Shown here one piece after another: positions 9,185 to 17,598 of a stretch of DNA of 64,000 nt (positions within the stretch are counted from its first letter, which is position 1; the number at the start of each line of letters is the position of its first letter). This DNA comes from Methyloterricola oryzae (GTDB lineage: Bacteria > Pseudomonadota > Gammaproteobacteria > Methylococcales > Methylococcaceae), in assembly GCF_000934725.1 (NCBI RefSeq), contig NZ_JYNS01000001.1:434001-498000 (forward strand). Reading direction: 5' to 3'. Made by a program: the position numbers and the translations under genes. Under the pieces are notes generated by a model. It saw only the letters and a list, made by a program, of their open reading frames with translations. It was not told where the DNA came from and did not search any database.

Positions 9185-10279
9185 TCAGAATAGTTGGTAT
9201 TCGTCGGAAGACGGGGGCGCTTCCTCCGCGGGGTAATATTCATCCCGCGGTGCCGGTTCGCTTTCCGGCGACGACTGCAGCGGGCGCTCATCCATCACCG
9301 GCGCGGACACAGGCATGGCCGCAGGACCGGCGGCCGAGATACGTACCGGGATGCCCGTCGGTTCGCTGACCGCCGCCTTGAGCGCCTCGGTGTCCAGACT
9401 CACCGGGCGCTTGGCGGTTTTCTTGGCGACCTGATCCATGGCGCGCGCGTAGAGTTCCTGAAAGCTCATGCGATCCTCGTCCAAGGGCTGGCTGACCTCG
9501 ATATAGAGATCGTCGCCCATCCAGCCCAGCTTGATGGGCTGATTCACCAGGCGCACGGTGGTGCCCACCGAAACCAGCGGGAACAGTTTCTCGATGTCCT
9601 CTGGGTACATGCGGATACAGCCATGGGTCACGCGCATGCCGATGCCATAGGCTTTGTCGATGCCGGTACCATGAATCAGATAACCCGGCACGCCCAGTTT
9701 CATGGCGTAGCGGCCCAACGGGTTGTTCGGCCCGGGCGGCACGACGTCCGGCAGGAAATCACCGTCCTTGGCATGCTCGGCCTTGATGGTGGATGGCGGT
9801 CGCCAGGAAGGGTCCTTCTGCTTGGACATCACCTTTGTCGCCCCCAGCGGTGTGCGCCAGTCCATGCGTCCGATGCTGATGGGATAGGTGATCACCCGGG
9901 TCGCCGGCGTTTTCGCGGTGGCGTCCGGGTAATAGTAAAGGCGCATTTCCGGGATGTTGACAACGATGCCGCCACGCGGCGCTTCCGGCAGGATGAAGCG
10001 GCGGGGCACGAGCACATCCTTGCCCTCCCCGGGTAGCCAGCGGTCCACCTTGGGGTTGGCCATGACGATCTCGTCCTGACCCAGACTGTACTCCCGGGCA
10101 ATATCGATGAGGGTGTCCTCGTGGCGGGCCTTGGTGTAGCGCACTTCGCCGATCAGATCATCCCCCGCGGGCGGCAAGCTGAATACCTCCGAGTAAGCGG
10201 CGCCCGCGTAATATGCGGCCGCAACCGCAAAACCTGCGGCCAGGCCGCTCTTCCTGAAATACCACAAATTGCGCGACAT
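9185..10279 (-). CDS. Periplasmic L,D-transpeptidase (ErfK/YbiS type)
   Basis: About 364 residues from the chosen ATG at 10279, which has AAGGA a few bases upstream; longer starts at 10297 and 10324 lack a good ribosome site and would overlap rdgC. An N-terminal membrane or signal segment is followed by a LysM-like part (HEDTLIDIAREYSLGQDEIV, about residues 45-85). The YkuD catalytic domain has the active site THGCIRMYPEDI containing the nucleophilic Cys and its His. Members cross-link peptidoglycan or attach lipoprotein to it. The last 90 residues are Pro/Ser/Glu-rich and probably disordered. The precise acceptor (Lpp-like or 3-3 link) cannot be told. Confidence 0.9.
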   Translation of the reverse strand: MSRNLWYFRKSGLAAGFAVAAAYYAGAAYSEVFSLPPAGDDLIGEVRYTKARHEDTLIDIAREYSLGQDEIVMANPKVDRWLPGEGKDVLVPRRFILPEAPRGGIVVNIPEMRLYYYPDATAKTPATRVITYPISIGRMDWRTPLGATKVMSKQKDPSWRPPSTIKAEHAKDGDFLPDVVPPGPNNPLGRYAMKLGVPGYLIHGTGIDKAYGIGMRVTHGCIRMYPEDIEKLFPLVSVGTTVRLVNQPIKLGWMGDDLYIEVSQPLDEDRMSFQELYARAMDQVAKKTAKRPVSLDTEALKAAVSEPTGIPVRISAAGPAAMPVSAPVMDERPLQSSPESEPAPRDEYYPAEEAPPSSDEYQLF

Positions 10280-10301
10280 TCTTTCGTCCTTAACCATGAT
10301 G

Positions 10302-11222
10302 TTACTTGTTTGGAGCGCTCTCACCGCCGAATAGTTCGAACAGGCGTGGCAGCAGGGCCGCCAATTCCAATGACATGATGGAGAAATCCACGTCGAAACG
10401 CTCGACTTCGTCCGCGGCTTCCACTTCGCTCGCCTGTTCCTGAACCAGATCCAGGAATTTTAGTCGCTTGATGCCCAATGCGTCGTCCAGGACAAAACCG
10501 AGACGGTCACTCCAGGTGACCGCCAGCTTGCTGACCTCCTTGCCGGCCTCCAAGTGATTCTGGATTTCCGGAGCCGACAGATCCTGCCGCTTGCAGCGCA
10601 CGATACCGCCATCCTCCCCGGTGGAGCGCAGTTCGCACTCGTCCTCGAGCACGATGTCGGACGGCGCGGCGCCCTCGCTAAGCCAACGGGTCAGCACGGC
10701 CGCTGGCCGTTCATTGCTGGCGGGCGGCGACACAGGCAGGCTGTCCAGGCACTTGCGCAGCCAGGACGCCAGTTCCTCGGACTTCTTGGAACTGGCGCTG
10801 TCCACCACCAGCCACCCGCCTTTGGGATCGATGTACGCATAGTTGCGCCGGCTGTGGCTGAAAGCCCGGGGCAAAAGCTCGTGGATCACTTCGTCACGCA
10901 GGGCGTCTCGCTCCTTCTTGCCCAGGCGCGAGCCCTTGCGCTCCTCCTGCTCCAGCAACCGCTCCGCCAGAATTTCGTTGACCACGGACGCGGGCAGGAT
11001 CTTCTCCTCCTTGAGGGCGCAGACCATCATGCAGCCATTGGTGGCATGCACCAGTGGGGCGTCATCGTCGTTGCGGCCAACGGGCGGGCACCAGCCGTAG
11101 CTGACCGGCTCGAGGCTCCCACAGGGCCTAAAACGGCCGCTTTGCAGGCGCTGCTCGAGTTCCTCGGCGGTGAGGGAGAAAGGTTCGGTAAATCGCAATA
11201 GAGACAGGTTTTTAAACCACAT
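10302..11222 (-). CDS. rdgC: Recombination-associated protein RdgC
   Basis: 306 residues, the usual length. The opening MWFKNLSLLRF and the ATNGCMMVCALKEEKILP stretch are family signatures. RdgC is a nucleoid-associated, ring-forming DNA-binding protein that limits RecA access. It starts a two-gene minus-strand unit with the L,D-transpeptidase gene 22 bases downstream and is divergent from the SulP-carbonic anhydrase gene. Confidence 0.95.
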   Translation of the reverse strand: MWFKNLSLLRFTEPFSLTAEELEQRLQSGRFRPCGSLEPVSYGWCPPVGRNDDDAPLVHATNGCMMVCALKEEKILPASVVNEILAERLLEQEERKGSRLGKKERDALRDEVIHELLPRAFSHSRRNYAYIDPKGGWLVVDSASSKKSEELASWLRKCLDSLPVSPPASNERPAAVLTRWLSEGAAPSDIVLEDECELRSTGEDGGIVRCKRQDLSAPEIQNHLEAGKEVSKLAVTWSDRLGFVLDDALGIKRLKFLDLVQEQASEVEAADEVERFDVDFSIMSLELAALLPRLFELFGGESAPNK

Positions 11223-11335
11223 GGGCGTCGATGCTGGAATCCGTCCAAAAGTTTTAGATTATCCAGACGGAACCGGCCTTTGTCACGATGTGTCACCTGG
11301 CGGCGACAGCGATTTGGGAAATAGGCTGTTCCCGA

Positions 11336-11366
11336 TTGACACGGTTCGCAATCGATACCACTATAT
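11336..11366 (+). promoter_or_regulatory. Possible promoter of the SulP-carbonic anhydrase gene
   Basis: A consensus TTGACA at about 11337-11342 is followed about 20 bases later by TATATG. The spacing is longer than the ideal 17, so this is only a candidate. The inverted repeat GTTTCG-AAA-CGAAAC begins immediately downstream and would overlap the transcription start region. Confidence 0.35.
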
Positions 11367-11381
11367 GTTTCGAAACGAAAC
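11367..11381. promoter_or_regulatory. Inverted repeat GTTTCG-AAA-CGAAAC, putative operator
   Basis: A perfect 6-bp inverted repeat with 3-base spacer lies 36 bases before the preferred GTG of the SulP-carbonic anhydrase gene. Almost the same element (GTTTCG-TTA-CGAAAC) occurs at 16430-16444 before the NtrC-like gene, which suggests one shared DNA-binding protein. No regulator is assigned. Confidence 0.5.
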
Positions 11382-11417
11382 CTTCACCCCATCTCTATCA
11401 AGCCCGAGGTGACTACC

Positions 11418-13712
11418 GTGCGTCCACGAGCCCGCCTGACTGATCACATCAAACAGGACATACCCGCCGGCCTTGTCGTGTTCCTTATCGCCCTGCCCAT
11501 GTGCCTCGGCATTGCCCTGGCCTCGGGCGCACCTCTTTATTCCGGCATCATAGCCGGCATCATCGGAGGTCTGGTGGTAGGCAGCCTCAGCCGATCGCCT
11601 CACAGCGTGACCGGACCGGCCACCGGCCTGACCGCCTTCACGATGTTTGCAATCCAGGAACTGGGCTCCTATGAGGCCTTCCTGCTCAGCGTCGTTTTCG
11701 CAGGCTTGCTGCAGATCCTCCTTGGACTGGCCCGCGCCGGGCTGATCGCCGATTACTTTCCCTCCAACGTGGTGCAGGGCATGCTGACCGGCATAGGCCT
11801 GATCATCATCCTCAAGCAACTGCCCCATGCCCTGGGCTGGGACATGGACGCCGAAGGGGATTTCGCCTTCTTCCAGAACGACGGCAAGAACACCTTTACC
11901 GAATTGGGGAGCCTCCTTAGCAATCTGCATCCAGGCGCAGCCGCAGTTTCCCTCCTTGCCGTGGCGGGCATGATCGCCGTGGACGTCCGGCGCAAGCTGG
12001 GCTGGATCCCTGGCAGCCTGGCAGCCATCCTGGCCGGGTTGCTGTTCAATGAAATCCTGTTGGCACTGCATAGCCCCTGGGCCCTGAATGGATCACACTT
12101 GGTCAACCTGCCGGTGACCCGCGGCCTTGCCGATTTCGCCCAAGCGGTGGATTTTCCCGACTTCAGCCGCTGGAACGATCCCAAGGTGCTGGAATTCGGC
12201 CTGATGATCGGCCTGCTGGCCTCGGTCGAGACCCTGTTGTGCCTGGAGGCGCTCAGCAAGCTCGATCCCGAGCGTCGCTATGTGCCGCCCAATGAAGAGC
12301 TGGTTGCGCAGGGCGTGGGCAATGCCCTGTCCGGCATGATCGGCGGCCTGCCGATGACCTCGGTGGTAGTGCGCAGTTCCGCCAACCTGGAAGCGGGAGC
12401 CCGCAGCCAGTTGTCCACCATCTGTCACGGCGCCCTGCTGCTGCTGGCGGTGCTCGCCATGCCCGCGCTGCTCAATCATATTCCGCTGGCGGCGGTTGCC
12501 GCGGTGATGCTGATGGTCGGTTACAAGCTGGTGCGCCCGGAGGCCTTGCGCGCCATCTTCGCTCAGGGGCGCGATCAGTACATTCCCTTCCTGGTCACGG
12601 TGGGCGCCGTCCTGCTGACGGACATCCTGCGCGGCGTGGCCATCGGCCTGGCCGTGAGCATCCTTTTCATCCTCCAGCGCAATTTTCGTGATCCCCTGTC
12701 GTTCTTCCGCAATCGGCACATCAAGGACCGCATCATCAAGATCGAGTTGAGCACCGAGGTCTCGTTTCTCAGCCGGGCCAACGTCCTGGTTTCCCTGGCC
12801 AGCGTGCCGCCCGACTCCCGCCTGATCATCGATGCCTCCAAGAGCGCTTACATCGATGCCGACGTGCTGGAGATCATCCGTGATTTCATCCAGATCAAGG
12901 CGCCGGCGAAGAGCATCCAGCTCACCCTGCTGGGCTTCAAGAGCGAGTATGCCATCGAGAACACGCCCAGCATCTACGACGTGGTCATGGCCGAGGAACC
13001 CGCGCAGACCGGGCAATTGATCGATGCGCCCAACCTGCACAAGCGCCTGCAGTCCCGCCTGAATCCGCACCTGGCCTTGCAGTTGCTGAAGGAAGGAAAC
13101 TTCCGCTTCGTCAACAATCTCAAGGCCCAGAGGGACGTGGTCAATCTCATCGGCATCACCAAGGACGGGCAGCATCCCTTCGCCACGGTACTGAGCTGCA
13201 TCGATTCGCGGACATCGTCCGAATTGATCTTCGACCTCGGGCTAGGTGACATCTTCAGCATCCGCATCGCCGGAAACATCCTGAACGAAGACATACTCGG
13301 CAGCATGGAGTTTGCTTGCAAAGTCGCGGGCTCCAAGATCATCGTGGTGCTGGGCCACAGCAAGTGCGGAGCCATCAAGGGAGCCTGCGACCACGTGCAG
13401 ATGGGCCATCTCAGCGGCCTCGTAGCCAAGGTCCAGCCCGCCATCCGCAAGGTCACGCACATACCGCCGCCGCACAACTCGAAGAACCCGGACTTCGTCC
13501 ACAGCGTCGCGATCAACAATGTGAAATGGGTCATGCGGGATATTTATCAGAGCAGCGAAATCCTCCGCGAACTGGTGGATCAGGGCAAACTGGGCATCGT
13601 TGGCGGCATGTACGACGTCGAGACCGGCATCGTCGAATTCTACGAAGATGCCTGGTACATGCCCAAGGCCCAGAACGAGGAACTCCCCCTGGCCGCCATG
13701 GCCATGAACTGA
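11418..13712 (+). CDS. SulP-family anion transporter fused to beta-carbonic anhydrase
   Basis: 764 residues from GTG at 11418, preferred because GAGGTGA lies about 7 bases before it; a GTG at 11409 would overlap that site. Residues about 10-400 form the polytopic SulP core (QDIPAGLVVFLIALPMCLGIALASG; SHSVTGPATGLTAF-like motif). Residues about 425-530 are a STAS-like domain. The last 210 residues are a beta-carbonic anhydrase with zinc ligands Cys and Asp-Arg dyad in SCIDSR (Cys about 594) and HSKC (His 647, Cys 650). The fusion suggests bicarbonate uptake or export coupled to CO2 hydration at the inner membrane; some SulP proteins move sulfate, so the substrate is inferred. Confidence 0.9.
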   Translation: MRPRARLTDHIKQDIPAGLVVFLIALPMCLGIALASGAPLYSGIIAGIIGGLVVGSLSRSPHSVTGPATGLTAFTMFAIQELGSYEAFLLSVVFAGLLQILLGLARAGLIADYFPSNVVQGMLTGIGLIIILKQLPHALGWDMDAEGDFAFFQNDGKNTFTELGSLLSNLHPGAAAVSLLAVAGMIAVDVRRKLGWIPGSLAAILAGLLFNEILLALHSPWALNGSHLVNLPVTRGLADFAQAVDFPDFSRWNDPKVLEFGLMIGLLASVETLLCLEALSKLDPERRYVPPNEELVAQGVGNALSGMIGGLPMTSVVVRSSANLEAGARSQLSTICHGALLLLAVLAMPALLNHIPLAAVAAVMLMVGYKLVRPEALRAIFAQGRDQYIPFLVTVGAVLLTDILRGVAIGLAVSILFILQRNFRDPLSFFRNRHIKDRIIKIELSTEVSFLSRANVLVSLASVPPDSRLIIDASKSAYIDADVLEIIRDFIQIKAPAKSIQLTLLGFKSEYAIENTPSIYDVVMAEEPAQTGQLIDAPNLHKRLQSRLNPHLALQLLKEGNFRFVNNLKAQRDVVNLIGITKDGQHPFATVLSCIDSRTSSELIFDLGLGDIFSIRIAGNILNEDILGSMEFACKVAGSKIIVVLGHSKCGAIKGACDHVQMGHLSGLVAKVQPAIRKVTHIPPPHNSKNPDFVHSVAINNVKWVMRDIYQSSEILRELVDQGKLGIVGGMYDVETGIVEFYEDAWYMPKAQNEELPLAAMAMN

Positions 13713-13728
13713 AGCCGGGTGCCCTCCC

Positions 13729-13789
13729 CGCCGCCCTCCGGCGGCGACCTCCCTTCCCCGCCGCGGATCATGGATCTCCCCCGGCGGGG
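13729..13789 (+). terminator. Two GC-rich hairpins after the SulP-carbonic anhydrase gene
   Basis: CGCCGCC-CTCC-GGCGGCG (13729-13746) is a perfect 7-bp stem with a 4-base loop. CCCCGCCG / CGGCGGGG (13756-13763 with 13782-13789) is a second 8-bp stem, followed only by CTTTC. Strong stems without a real T run, so termination is plausible but not certain. Confidence 0.35.
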
Positions 13790-13812
13790 CTTTCATGCCA
13801 GCCTGCTGTCGC

Positions 13813-13818
13813 TATACT
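13813..13818 (+). promoter_or_regulatory. Possible -10 element of the Lon-type protease gene
   Basis: TATACT lies about 76 bases before the protease start. The hexamer 17 bases upstream (CTTTCA) is a poor -35 match. Weak candidate promoter. Confidence 0.25.
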
Positions 13819-13893
13819 GCCCTCCACGAGAACGCGAAGGGCCCCTGTACTGGCCGCCCTCCTGCCTTCATCCATCCACCCGTCCCGAGCAGA

Positions 13894-16314
13894 ATGGCCG
13901 CCATGAAACCGCTTCATACCCCGTTGCCGGCGGATAAGCTTTACACGCCTTGCGACGGCACCCTGCTGGATTTCGGAACCACCGAGGAACTGGCCGATGC
14001 CGATGTCATCATTGGCCAGGACCGCGCCCTCACCGCCATCCATTTCGGTGTCGGCATGGCCCGCCCCGGCTACAACATCTTCGCCCTGGGCCCTCCCGGC
14101 TGCGGCAAGCTGACAGCCGTCAAGGAAATCGTGACCCGCGAAGCCCAGAACCAGCCTCCGCCGCAAGACTGGTGCTACGTGACCAACTTCGACCAGCCGG
14201 CCAAGCCCCTGGCCCTGGGCCTGCCCGCCGGCGTCGGCAAGCGGTTTGCCCAGGACATGGAGCATCTGTGCGAGGAACTGAACACCGCGATACCCGCTAC
14301 CTTCGAGGGCGAGGAATATCGCACCCGCGCCGAGGACATCGAGGAAAAGGCCAGGATCAAGGAACTGACCTCCCTCAACGCCTTGCGCGGCGAAGCAAGA
14401 AAGCAGAATGTCAGCGTCATCGAAACGCCCACCGGCTATGCCTTCGCGCCGGTGGACGCCAATGACCAGGTGATGGGCCCGGAGCAGTTCGAAAAGCTGA
14501 GCGAACAAGAACAGCGTGCCTTGCAGGAAACCATCGCCCAGTTGCACCAGAAACTGGAAAAGCTGCTGCGGCAGTTTCCCATCTGGCGCAAGGAGGCCAA
14601 GGAACGCATCAAGCGTCTGAACCGGGAATTTGCCGCCCTCTCGGTCGGCCACTTGATCGCGGATCTGCGGCAGCGCTACGCGGAGCATGCACGCATCATG
14701 GAATACCTGGCCGATGCGGAACAGGACATCGTCGAGCATGCGGAAGAGTTCTTCCCGCGCTCGGACTCGTCCTCGCCTTTTGCGCTTGGCGGCCGCCGCA
14801 ACATCCTCTCCCGCTACCGAGTGAACCTGCTGGTGGACCACGCAAGCAGCCATCAAGCGCCCATCGTGTGCGAAGACCTGCCCAGCCACGGCAACCTGAT
14901 CGGGCGCATCGAATACCAGGCCCAGCTCGGCGCACTGGTTACCGATTTCACCATGATCAAGCCGGGGGCCCTGCACCAGGCCAATGGCGGCTATCTGATC
15001 CTGGACGCGCGCAAGCTCCTGATGCAACCCTTCGCCTGGGAAAGCCTGAAACGCTGCCTGCAGGCAGGGGAAATCCGCATCGAATCCCTGGAGCGCACCC
15101 TCAGCCTGGTCAGCACCGCCTCGCTGGAGCCGGAACCGATCCCCCTGAACCTGAAGATCATCCTCACCGGGGAACGCTTGCTCTACTACCTGCTCTGTCT
15201 GTACGACCCGGAGTTTCGCGATTTCTTCAAGGTATCCGCCGACTTCGACGAGAGCATGCCCCGCAGCGGGGACAGCGTCGCCCTGTATGCACGGGTCATC
15301 GCCAGCCTGGCCCGTCGCGAGGACCTGCGGCCCCTGGACAAGTCGGCGGTATGCCGCGTGATCGAGCACGGCGCGCGCCTGGCGCAGGATTCCCAGCGCC
15401 TGACCACGCAATTGCGCGAACTCAACGACCTCTTGAAGGAGGCGGATTATTGCGCCGGCAAGGCCGGACGTAAGGTCATCGGGCGAGACGATGTCGTCTC
15501 CGCCATCGAGCATCAGGTCTATCGCAATGCGCGGGTCCGAGATCACGTCTACGACGCCATCCAGCGCGGCACCCTGTTCATCGATACCCAGGGCGGGGCC
15601 ATTGGCCAGGTCAACGGCCTGTCCGTGCTCAGCCTGGGTGAGTTCGCCTTTGGCCAGGCCTCGAGGATTACCGCCACCACCCGCCTGGGCTCGGGAAAAG
15701 TGGTGGATATCGAACGGGAAACGGAACTGGGCGGCGCCATCCACAGCAAGGGCGTCATGATCCTGTCCAGCTTCCTCGCCTCCCGCTACGCTCGCAGCAC
15801 GCCCTTTTCCGTCGCCGTCAGCCTGGTGTTCGAACAGTCCTATGGCGGGGTGGAAGGCGACAGCGCCTCGCTGGCGGAACTGTGCTGCATCATCTCGTCT
15901 CTTTCGGGGCTGCCCGTGCTGCAGTCCCTGGCGGTCACCGGCTCGGTGAACCAGCACGGCCAGGTGCAGCCCATCGGCGGGGTCAACGAAAAAGTGGAGG
16001 GCTTTTTCGACATCTGCGCGGCGCGGGGCCTGAACGGCGAGCAGGGCGTGATCATTCCCGCCGCCAACGTGCCCCACCTGATGCTGCGGGAGGATGTCGT
16101 CGAAGCGGCGCGCGCCGGTCGATTCCACATCCACGCCGTCGACTCCGCGGACCAGGCGCTAGAACTGCTGCTGGCGACACCTGTGGGGACACCGGATGAA
16201 GAGGGGCGATTCGCAGCAGACACCATCAACGCGCGTGTCATGAACAAGCTGGCGGAATTCACCGACATACGGCAGCGCCTGAATGAGCCATCGCCAAAGA
16301 ACGGAAGTGCGTGA
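13894..16314 (+). CDS. Lon-related ATP-dependent protease (AAA_32 / LonB-like)
   Basis: 806 residues from ATG 13894 (ATG 13903 is equally possible; neither has a strong ribosome site). Walker A GPPGCGK is at residues 66-72 in an AAA+ domain interrupted by a long helical insertion with coiled-coil character (about 180-300). The C-terminal Lon protease domain has the Ser657-Lys700 dyad, in GGVEGDSAS and GGVNEKVEGF. This architecture differs from classical Lon and matches the soluble Lon-like proteases often annotated as Lon-related putative ATP-dependent protease. It probably degrades regulatory or damaged cytoplasmic proteins. Substrates are unknown. Single gene, same strand as its neighbours. 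Confidence 0.92.
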   Translation: MAAMKPLHTPLPADKLYTPCDGTLLDFGTTEELADADVIIGQDRALTAIHFGVGMARPGYNIFALGPPGCGKLTAVKEIVTREAQNQPPPQDWCYVTNFDQPAKPLALGLPAGVGKRFAQDMEHLCEELNTAIPATFEGEEYRTRAEDIEEKARIKELTSLNALRGEARKQNVSVIETPTGYAFAPVDANDQVMGPEQFEKLSEQEQRALQETIAQLHQKLEKLLRQFPIWRKEAKERIKRLNREFAALSVGHLIADLRQRYAEHARIMEYLADAEQDIVEHAEEFFPRSDSSSPFALGGRRNILSRYRVNLLVDHASSHQAPIVCEDLPSHGNLIGRIEYQAQLGALVTDFTMIKPGALHQANGGYLILDARKLLMQPFAWESLKRCLQAGEIRIESLERTLSLVSTASLEPEPIPLNLKIILTGERLLYYLLCLYDPEFRDFFKVSADFDESMPRSGDSVALYARVIASLARREDLRPLDKSAVCRVIEHGARLAQDSQRLTTQLRELNDLLKEADYCAGKAGRKVIGRDDVVSAIEHQVYRNARVRDHVYDAIQRGTLFIDTQGGAIGQVNGLSVLSLGEFAFGQASRITATTRLGSGKVVDIERETELGGAIHSKGVMILSSFLASRYARSTPFSVAVSLVFEQSYGGVEGDSASLAELCCIISSLSGLPVLQSLAVTGSVNQHGQVQPIGGVNEKVEGFFDICAARGLNGEQGVIIPAANVPHLMLREDVVEAARAGRFHIHAVDSADQALELLLATPVGTPDEEGRFAADTINARVMNKLAEFTDIRQRLNEPSPKNGSA

Positions 16315-16334
16315 TCCACATCAGGGCGAAAAAC

Positions 16335-16350
16335 TGGTTTATATAAACCA
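16335..16350. promoter_or_regulatory. Perfect 16-bp palindrome TGGTTTATATAAACCA
   Basis: A perfect palindrome in the AT-rich gap before the NtrC-like regulator gene. Its TGGTTT/AAACCA arms recur in the repeat at 16428-16446 and as a lone half-site at 16419-16424, so it looks like one site of an operator array. Confidence 0.5.
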
Positions 16351-16374
16351 TTTCCGCCTCTATTAAAAAAATAA

Positions 16375-16390
16375 TGGTGTAAATCCACCA
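16375..16390. promoter_or_regulatory. Inverted repeat TGGTG-TAAATC-CACCA
   Basis: A 16-base imperfect palindrome with 5-bp arms, 40 bases after the palindrome at 16335 and of the same overall length. Possible second binding site in the same control region. Confidence 0.3.
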
Positions 16391-16427
16391 ATAAGCGATT
16401 GCAGTGCATGCCGCTCTCTGGTTTAAT

Positions 16428-16446
16428 TGGTTTCGTTACGAAACCA
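16428..16446. promoter_or_regulatory. Inverted repeat TGGTTTCG-TTA-CGAAACCA, putative operator
   Basis: Perfect 8-bp arms with a 3-base spacer, 103 bases before the preferred start of the NtrC-like gene. The core GTTTCG-N3-CGAAAC is shared with 11367-11381 before the SulP-carbonic anhydrase gene. Confidence 0.5.
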
Positions 16447-16548
16447 GGCGAGCGAGCCGCAACCTTGACCGACTGCCAACCGATCATCCTCTCTTCGCCA
16501 CGACCCTCCGGCGGAGAAGCCACCACCGGAAAAGGAGAGAATGACCGC

Positions 16549-17592
16549 GTGACCGGCTCCCTACCTGAGCTCACCGCCTCTGCAACGCGCGAGCCACACA
16601 TCATCGTCGGGGAGTCGCCCGCCATGCGGGAAGTGACCGGGCTCATCCGGCGTCTGGCGCCTTCGGATATCACCGTCCTGATACAGGGAGAACCGGGAAC
16701 CGGCAAGGAACTGGTGGCGCGCACCATGCACCAGCTCAGCCCCCGTGCATCGCAGCCCTTCGTTAGCGTGAACCTGGCCACTATCCCCTCCCACCTGGTC
16801 GAAGCCGAGCTCTTCGGGCAGGTCCAAGGCATGGGCGAGGGAAGCTTAAGCCGCCGCTACGGCTGCTTCGACCAGGCCCACGGCGGCACCCTGTTTCTGG
16901 ACCGAATCTGTGAATTGCCTCTGGACATGCAGGCTCGCCTGTTGCGCGTGCTCAATTCGGGCGAGTTCTTCCCGGCGGGCGCCCTGGAACGTGTCACTGT
17001 CGACGTGCGGCTCATCGTCGCCTGCGCGCGGGAACTGGAACCGCTGGTGAAAACCGGCGAGTTCCGCGAAGACCTCTACCACCGGCTCAACGTCATCCGC
17101 GTGCGGCTGCCCCCGCTGCGCGAGCGCAGCCAGGACATCGGCCCCCTGCTGCGGTATTTCCTGGAAAAAGCCGCCAGCGAACTGCGCTGTCCCGCCAAGA
17201 TCCTGAGCGCCGAGGCGGAGCAATTCCTTCGCCGCTGGGACTGGCCTGGCAATGTGCGCGAACTGGAGAACACCTGTCGCCGCATCACTGCCATGCTCAG
17301 CCAGCGACAGGTAGAACTCGATGATCTTTCGGCGGAACTGCTGGGCGCGCCGCGCCTGAGCCAGCCGACCACCCTGGATTGGGAGGAATGCTTCGAAACC
17401 TGGGTGGATCAGCGACTGCGCCTGGGGAACGACAATGTGGCGCGCGATGCCATCCGCTCCGCCGAGAGCATCCTGATCCGCGCCGCCCTGCGCGTCACCC
17501 GAGGCCGCAAGCAGGACGCAGCGCGCCTGCTGGGATATGGCCGCAACACCCTGTCCCGCAAGCTGGCCGAACTGGATTTCGAAGTGGACTGA
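16549..17592 (+). CDS. Degenerate NtrC-like AAA+ regulator without GAFTGA loop
   Basis: 347 residues from GTG 16549, which has AAAGGAGAGA just upstream; the frame is open 50 codons further but without a ribosome site. There is no receiver domain. An AAA+ domain (about residues 20-250) has Walker A GEPGTGKE (47-54) and an FREDLYHRLNV segment with likely arginine fingers. The sigma-54 contacting GAFTGA is replaced by GMGEGS (94-99), and the Walker B DE is Asp118-Arg119 (LFLDRI). The C-terminal Fis-type helix-turn-helix RKQDAARLLGYGRNTLSRKL is close to that of NtrC. It should bind DNA but is unlikely to hydrolyse ATP or open sigma-54 complexes. Inference: a repressor-like or accessory paralogue. 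Confidence 0.8.
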   Translation: MTGSLPELTASATREPHIIVGESPAMREVTGLIRRLAPSDITVLIQGEPGTGKELVARTMHQLSPRASQPFVSVNLATIPSHLVEAELFGQVQGMGEGSLSRRYGCFDQAHGGTLFLDRICELPLDMQARLLRVLNSGEFFPAGALERVTVDVRLIVACARELEPLVKTGEFREDLYHRLNVIRVRLPPLRERSQDIGPLLRYFLEKAASELRCPAKILSAEAEQFLRRWDWPGNVRELENTCRRITAMLSQRQVELDDLSAELLGAPRLSQPTTLDWEECFETWVDQRLRLGNDNVARDAIRSAESILIRAALRVTRGRKQDAARLLGYGRNTLSRKLAELDFEVD

Positions 17593-17598
17593 AAGGCT

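Noticed and set aside
13768-16134. 788-codon open frame on the minus strand opposite the Lon-type protease
   Set aside because: Same reason: mirror of codon bias in the real gene, no family motif, no start signal.
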